Source: Pseudopedobacter saltans DSM 12145
GTDB lineage: Bacteria; Bacteroidota; Bacteroidia; Sphingobacteriales; Sphingobacteriaceae
Direction of reading: 5' to 3'
NCBI RefSeq assembly: GCF_000190735.1
Contig: NC_015177.1
Location: 2,294,001 to 2,358,000, forward strand
DNA length: 64,000 nt
Each line of letters begins with the position of its first letter. The stretch's first letter is position 1. Shown in pieces: positions 61,005 to 64,000 of this stretch. Both the position numbers and the translations under genes were made by a program. The notes beneath the pieces are model-generated. The model was given only the letters and a program-made list of their open reading frames with translations, was not told the DNA's origin and searched no databases.

Positions 61005-62864
61005 ATGAAGAAAATCTTACTTTGGACTTTAGGCATTGTTATTATTGCCGTTATAGGATTTTTTGCTGTAACGAGATATCTATCCAACAACTGGCGTCCG
61101 CTTTTGGAAGAACAATTAAAAAAAGCCGTATTGAGTTCGACCGATAGCTTATATAGAATCGAATATAAAATGTTGGATATCCATCCAATAAATGGGAATC
61201 TAAAACTTACCAATTTTAAACTGATTCCCGACACCGTGGTTTACAAAAAACTGGATGCTGAAAAAGCTGCCCCGGATAACCTTTATGAACTGGAAGTCTC
61301 TGCCTTAGTTATAAAAAATGCAAATGCTAAGGAAGCCGTAACAACAAAAGAATTAAAGGTTGCAGACATTATTATTAATAAGCCCAGGTTGATTATTTAC
61401 AATAACCGGCGTGATTATAACGACACAGTAACTGCAAAGAAAGAGCATAGGCCTTTACATCAGCTGATAAAAGACATTTTTAAAGATGTTAATGTTGGCC
61501 AAATAGACCTTAGAGACATAGATTTCACATTTGTGAACCGAAGTAATGCTAATGAAAAACGAACCTCATTAAAGAATTTGGATATTACGATTACTGATAT
61601 TAAAATTGATTCTTTGGCTGCTTTAGATAAGTCCAGGGTATATTATACAAAAGATGTTACACTTAACATTAAAGACTACAAGATTGTCACACCAGACAGC
61701 CTGTATGTTGTTAAGCTAGAAAATCTAAATTTCTCTACATCTAAAAACTTACTAAGTTTAAAAAAGGTTAAACTGGAACCCCGATTGGGAAAAAATCAAT
61801 TTCATAAAAAATTAGGTCATGCACAAGATCGTTATGACCTAATCTTTAATGAAATAAATATTCAGGATTTTGATTTTGACCTGTTTTTAAACCGTCAAAA
61901 GCTATATGCAAAAACTTTCAGTATAAATAATGCTAAAATTGATGTCTATAATAACAATGCTTACCGAAAAATTATTAAAAATAAAACTGGAAAATTCCCA
62001 CATCAACAACTTCTAAAATTAGCTTTAGACATGAAAATAGACGAGCTAAAGCTAAAAGACGTAGATATCAGCTATAGCGAATTCGACAAAAAAAGTAAAC
62101 AGGTGGGTAAAATTGATTTCCTAAATACCAGTGGTACTATAAAAAATGTGGTTAATGATAAAAAGGCTTTAGATCAGAATTCAAAGATGGTTGCTAGTCT
62201 TAAATCTAAAATTTTCGGCCGGGCTCCGCTTACATTGAAAATGACATTTTATATGAACAGCAAAATTGGTGAATTTGATTACCACGGATATATTGGTCCT
62301 TTTAAAGGAACGATAATAAATCAGATTGTAAAGCCTCTGGGTATGGCAGAGATAATAGACGCTGATATAAAAAAGATAGAATTCAATGTAAAAGCAAATC
62401 AAAATATCGCTCGTGGTTCCATGCAGTTTTATTATAAAGATCTGAGAGTTAATGTACTGAAACGAGATGAAGAGGGCGAATTGAGAAAACAGGGTTTGGC
62501 ATCTACGTTAGCCAATATATTTGTTTTGAATACCCAAAATCCAAGTTTAAAAGGCGAATTTACGAATGGTAACATCTATTATGTCAGACCGGCGGAAGCA
62601 TCTTTCTTTAGTTTTTTATGGAAGTCTTTATTTACAGGTATTAAAGAAAGCGTAGGCGTTAGCAATGAAAGAGAGAAATCCCTAAAAAATACTGCCGAAG
62701 CCATTGGTAATGCTGTTAAAGGTTTTAAGGGCGATTTCCATATACTCAAGCAAACACTGAGTGAAAGGAAGGCGCAAAGAAAACAAAAGCGGGAAGAAAG
62801 AAAATTGGAAAAAGAAGCTAAAAAGACACAAGAAGAACTATCAGATAGTATAAAACGAAATTAA
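61005..62864 (+). CDS. Large membrane-anchored AsmA/DUF748-like protein
   Basis: 619 aa. One N-terminal transmembrane helix (about 4-25), then long beta-rich repeats (MLDIHPINGNLKLTNFKLIPDT, LKVADIIINKPRLIIYNN, IKKIEFNVKANQNIARGSMQFYYKDLRV landmark RGSMQFYYKDLRV) and a strongly basic tail from about residue 585 (ERKAQRKQKREERKLEKEAKK). The layout recalls AsmA/DUF748-type proteins that span the periplasm. Function not defined; lipid or protein transport is a guess from family. A short gap follows before the dnaK terminator. Confidence 0.7.
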   Translation: MKKILLWTLGIVIIAVIGFFAVTRYLSNNWRPLLEEQLKKAVLSSTDSLYRIEYKMLDIHPINGNLKLTNFKLIPDTVVYKKLDAEKAAPDNLYELEVSALVIKNANAKEAVTTKELKVADIIINKPRLIIYNNRRDYNDTVTAKKEHRPLHQLIKDIFKDVNVGQIDLRDIDFTFVNRSNANEKRTSLKNLDITITDIKIDSLAALDKSRVYYTKDVTLNIKDYKIVTPDSLYVVKLENLNFSTSKNLLSLKKVKLEPRLGKNQFHKKLGHAQDRYDLIFNEINIQDFDFDLFLNRQKLYAKTFSINNAKIDVYNNNAYRKIIKNKTGKFPHQQLLKLALDMKIDELKLKDVDISYSEFDKKSKQVGKIDFLNTSGTIKNVVNDKKALDQNSKMVASLKSKIFGRAPLTLKMTFYMNSKIGEFDYHGYIGPFKGTIINQIVKPLGMAEIIDADIKKIEFNVKANQNIARGSMQFYYKDLRVNVLKRDEEGELRKQGLASTLANIFVLNTQNPSLKGEFTNGNIYYVRPAEASFFSFLWKSLFTGIKESVGVSNEREKSLKNTAEAIGNAVKGFKGDFHILKQTLSERKAQRKQKREERKLEKEAKKTQEELSDSIKRN

Positions 62865-62875
62865 GCAAACTATAA

Positions 62876-62918
62876 AACAAAAAGAGCCGTTACAACCATG
62901 TAACAGCTCTTTTTTGTT
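62876..62918. terminator. Terminator between the AsmA-like gene and dnaK
   Basis: aaaaagagc-c-gttac and gtaac-a-gctcttttt form a long stem with one mismatch around the loop aaccat; flanking A and T tracts serve both converging genes. Confidence 0.85.
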
Positions 62919-62932
62919 TATATAATTTTGAA

Positions 62933-64000
62933 TTATTTTACTTCTTCAAAATCCACATCGGTCACATCATCTGCACCTCCGCTCGCCTGACCGCCTTGTC
63001 CAGCGTCAGCTCCCGGTTGTTGCTCCTGACCTTCTGCGCCAGCACCTGCTTTGTACATCTCTTCAGATGCAGCAGCCCATGCCTGATTTAATGCTTCCGA
63101 TTTAGCATCAATATCTGCAAAATTACGAGCAGCATGAGCATCTTTCAAACCTTTTAATGCATCTTCAATAGCTGTTTTTTTATCTGCAGAGATTTTATCT
63201 CCATACTCTTTCAACTGTTTCTCAGTCGAGAAGATTAAAGCATCAGCTCCGTTGATTTTTTCAGCCTCTTCTTTTGCTTTTTTATCTGCTTCAGCATTCG
63301 CTTCTGCTTCTTGTTTCATTTTATCGATTTCTTCCTGAGATAAACCAGATGAAGCTTCGATTCTTATATTTTGCTCTTTACCAGTTGCTTTATCTTTAGC
63401 AGACACTTTGATGATACCATTAGCATCAATATCAAAAGTCACTTCGATTTGAGGAATTCCTCTTGGCGCTGGTGGCAGACCATCTAAGTGGAAACGACCA
63501 ATTGTTCTGTTGTCTTTCGCCATAGGACGCTCACCTTGTATGATATGAATTTCAACAGAAGGCTGGTTGTCTGATGCTGTGGAGAAAGTTTCAGATTTTT
63601 TAGTTGGGATAGTCGTATTTGCTTCTATCAATTTAGTCATTACACCACCCATAGTTTCAATACCTAAAGAAAGTGGAGTAACATCCAACAATAATACATC
63701 TTTAACCTCTCCGGTTAAAACACCACCTTGAATAGCTGCACCAATTGCAACAACCTCGTCAGGGTTAACACCTTTAGAAGGAGCTTTTCCGAAGAATTTC
63801 TCTACTGCTTCCTGAATAGCCGGGATACGAGTAGAACCACCTACTAAAATGATCTCGTCAATATCTGATACTGATAAACCAGCATTTTTCAACGAAGATT
63901 TACAAGGTGCAATTGTTCTTTCTATCAAATTTGCAGCTAAGCTTTCAAATTTAGCTCTTGATAAAGTACGAACTAAGTGTTTTGGTCCGGTAGCATCTGC
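62933..64000 (-). CDS. dnaK: Chaperone DnaK, 3' part (5' end beyond the window)
   Basis: The frame is open from the right edge to the stop at 62933 (about 355 codons visible). It begins [20 protein letters not shown] and contains [25 protein letters not shown] (landmark [10 protein letters not shown]), [47 protein letters not shown] (landmark [14 protein letters not shown]) and a Gly/Gln-rich tail ending DVDFEEVK. It is the substrate-binding half and part of the nucleotide domain of Hsp70. The TTG at 63928 is internal, not a start. Confidence 0.97.
   Translation of the reverse strand, partial: ADATGPKHLVRTLSRAKFESLAANLIERTIAPCKSSLKNAGLSVSDIDEIILVGGSTRIPAIQEAVEKFFGKAPSKGVNPDEVVAIGAAIQGGVLTGEVKDVLLLDVTPLSLGIETMGGVMTKLIEANTTIPTKKSETFSTASDNQPSVEIHIIQGERPMAKDNRTIGRFHLDGLPPAPRGIPQIEVTFDIDANGIIKVSAKDKATGKEQNIRIEASSGLSQEEIDKMKQEAEANAEADKKAKEEAEKINGADALIFSTEKQLKEYGDKISADKKTAIEDALKGLKDAHAARNFADIDAKSEALNQAWAAASEEMYKAGAGAEGQEQQPGADAGQGGQASGGADDVTDVDFEEVK

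Noticed and set aside
62933-63928. Shorter DnaK-like gene starting at 63928
   Set aside because: The proposed start is an internal TTG (Leu); the frame stays open with DnaK sequence to the window edge.

Overview
This window is AT-rich chromosomal DNA from a member of the Bacteroidota, most likely a Sphingobacteriaceae bacterium close to Pedobacter. Family-level clues are a SusC/SusD pair, other TonB-dependent and beta-barrel outer-membrane proteins, the type IX secretion protein PorT plus a protein with a type IX C-terminal sorting domain, a fused alpha/beta E1 2-oxoacid dehydrogenase, a tmRNA tag reading GENNYALAA, and promoters fitting the Bacteroidota consensus TTTG-N19-TAnnTTTG. No rRNA, CRISPR array, prophage or intact insertion sequence was seen. 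The genus is inferred; no search was run.

Region by region. 1-5320 is a minus-strand envelope/housekeeping cluster: hydrolase, CBS protein, nadK, a beta-barrel protein, uppS and the 5' part of bamA. 5521-12918 holds a YqeY-like protein, an SDR dehydrogenase, a P-type cation ATPase, porT-ubiE and a DUF3078-like protein, separated by repeat-rich gaps. 13030-19795 carries engB, a UbiA prenyltransferase, an M3 peptidase, a GreA-like factor with a small upstream ORF and terminator, and a four-gene run ending in a SMUG2-like glycosylase. 19909-26841 has the fused E1 enzyme, a DUF1573 protein, an aminotransferase, tmRNA (ssrA) and ung.

27517-33200 is a five-gene metal operon: a MntR/DtxR regulator, an Nramp transporter fused to a universal-stress domain, a His-rich exported protein, a TonB receptor and an exported thioredoxin-like protein. 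A near-perfect DtxR-type palindrome overlaps its promoter. 34294-36894 is a chromate module: a one-protein ChrB-AraC fusion, a small outer-membrane protein and ChrA. A WYL regulator (37088-38044) shares a near-identical upstream motif with a distant DinB gene. smpB, the partner of tmRNA, follows.

53135-40250 (minus strand) looks like one nine-gene operon: susC, susD, two exported cyanophycinase-like S51 peptidases, two DoxX-like membrane proteins, a phytoene-desaturase-like FAD oxidoreductase, a TIGR01777 epimerase-like protein and a YeiH-type transporter. It ends just before a tRNA-Cys gene; a TauE/SafE transporter lies upstream. I read it as a candidate locus for uptake and breakdown of cyanophycin or another unusual peptide polymer, and it is the best candidate here for an undescribed system. 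54382-64000 returns to housekeeping: kup, a type IX cargo-like protein, an FAH-family hydrolase, an M23 peptidase, bcp, an esterase, a large AsmA/DUF748-like protein and the 3' part of dnaK.
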